Source of the DNA: Oceanospirillaceae bacterium UBA7410
GTDB lineage: Bacteria > Pseudomonadota > Gammaproteobacteria > Pseudomonadales > Balneatricaceae
NCBI GenBank assembly: GCA_002470565.1
Contig: DKMQ01000031.1
Coordinates: 33,191 to 38,911 of the forward strand
Reading direction: 5' to 3'
Length of the DNA stretch: 5,721 nt
Of the stretch, positions 5,213 to 5,721 are shown piece after piece; within the stretch, counting starts at the first letter, position 1, and each line of letters starts with the position of its first letter. Made by a program: the position numbers and the translations under genes. Below the pieces are notes generated by a model. It did no database searches. It had not been told where the DNA came from and saw only the letters and a list, made by a program, of their open reading frames with translations.

Positions 5213-5721
5213 ATGGCAACGCACGTGCCTACAAACGCATCTATAAAAGGTGATACACAACCAACTATAAGCTTGGTTAAGCCTACTGAGCAGCAAGTAG
5301 GCCATCAGGGCGGCTTATTACGTAATCCTGGTATTGCTTTAAATTTACAGCACCTTAATGGCATTAGAGTTAACAAAAGTGCTGTAGAGCGCCGCTGCGC
5401 GCACTATGGCACTCGACGTAGTATTAAAAAGCAACAGCAGGCCGCATGGTTACTCAAAGCGATTACTTTGATGGACCTTACCACCTTGTCTGGTGATGAT
5501 ACCCAAGATCGTGTAAAGCGTTTGTGTAGTAAGGCTAAAAAACCAATCGGGGCCCAGTTACAGAAACATTTGGGTATTGAAAAACTCAACTTAACGACTG
5601 CCGCAATATGCGTGTATCACGAAATGCTTGGCACAGCATCTATAAGCCTTACAGATTCAGGTATCCACTTGGCAGCGGTTTCTACAGGTTTTCCAGCGGG
5701 TCTGTCGCCATTGCCGCTGCG
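5213..5721 (+). CDS. deoC: Deoxyribose-phosphate aldolase, long (DERA-like) form, N-terminal part only
   Basis: This class I aldolase cleaves 2-deoxy-D-ribose-5-phosphate to D-glyceraldehyde-3-phosphate and acetaldehyde in deoxynucleoside/deoxyribose catabolism, in the cytoplasm. The first 169 codons are present and open to the right edge. After a poorly conserved leader (about 1-36) come RNPGIALNLQHLNGIRVN (37-54) and AVERRCAHYG (57-66). The catalytic-barrel start WLLKAITLMDLTTLSGDDT (79-97) follows, with Asp88 matching the active-site Asp16 of the E. coli enzyme, then KRLCSKAKKPI and TTAAICVYHE (128-137) with Cys133 and Tyr135. The Schiff-base and proton-relay lysines lie beyond the edge. 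The N-terminal extension of roughly 70 residues and the LLKAIT...DLTTLSGDDT wording resemble the long subfamily that includes animal DERA, rather than the short E. coli DeoC. The ATG follows the regulator stop with no gap, and no other ATG occurs before residue 87, so this start is well supported. Confidence 0.95.
   Translation, partial: MATHVPTNASIKGDTQPTISLVKPTEQQVGHQGGLLRNPGIALNLQHLNGIRVNKSAVERRCAHYGTRRSIKKQQQAAWLLKAITLMDLTTLSGDDTQDRVKRLCSKAKKPIGAQLQKHLGIEKLNLTTAAICVYHEMLGTASISLTDSGIHLAAVSTGFPAGLSPLPL

Noticed and set aside
5404..5589. Minus-strand 61-residue open frame
   Set aside because: It is antisense to deoC, which has clear family motifs in the same stretch.
1..5721. Search for CRISPR arrays, tRNA genes, insertion-sequence ends or phage genes
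   Set aside because: No regularly spaced repeats, cloverleaf-like sequence, transposase or flanking terminal repeats were seen by reading both strands; the window is almost fully accounted for by five ordinary genes.

Overview
The window looks like chromosomal DNA of a gammaproteobacterium of moderate GC, plausibly a marine Alteromonadales- or Oceanospirillales-type organism. The lineage is inferred from the protein style (an HrpB helicase with the full proteobacterial motif set, long-form DeoC, SorC regulator). No rRNA, tRNA, insertion sequence, phage gene or CRISPR array was seen, so the lineage stays tentative. All real genes are intact apart from the two cut by the window edges.

Layout. 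Two divergent transcription units flank a 288-bp intergenic region (2684-2971). Leftward, on the minus strand, a 78-residue stand-alone Lrp/AsnC ligand-binding (RAM) domain protein (2683-2447) is followed after only 2 bases by hrpB. This encodes a DEAH-box (DEFH) RNA helicase that starts at 2444 and runs off the left edge after 814 codons, probably only a few tens of residues short of its end. Rightward, on the plus strand, lie an M20-family metallo-amidohydrolase (2972-4177), a SorC/DeoR-type sugar-phosphate-responsive regulator (4220-5212), and the first 169 codons of a deoxyribose-phosphate aldolase, deoC (5213 to the right edge). The deoC start codon directly abuts the regulator's stop codon.

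How the genes may work together. The regulator plus deoC pair is the front of a deoxyribose / deoxynucleoside catabolic unit. DeoC cleaves 2-deoxy-D-ribose-5-phosphate to glyceraldehyde-3-phosphate and acetaldehyde, and the regulator is the obvious candidate to sense a phosphorylated sugar. A promoter-like pair (TTGTTA-16-TATAAA) sits across the end of the amidohydrolase gene. A near-perfect palindrome with core TTACAC-ATG-GTGTAA overlaps its predicted start point, just before the regulator gene, which suggests autoregulation. A second, weaker palindrome (TTGTACACCTGAACAA) lies just downstream of the amidohydrolase promoter, which could place that gene under the same regulator.

Most noteworthy points: the DeoC is the long subfamily resembling eukaryotic DERA rather than the short E. 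coli form; the operator-like palindromes; and the pairing of an amidohydrolase with deoxyribose genes. I found no strong evidence for a wholly new system in this window; the rest of the right-hand operon lies outside it.
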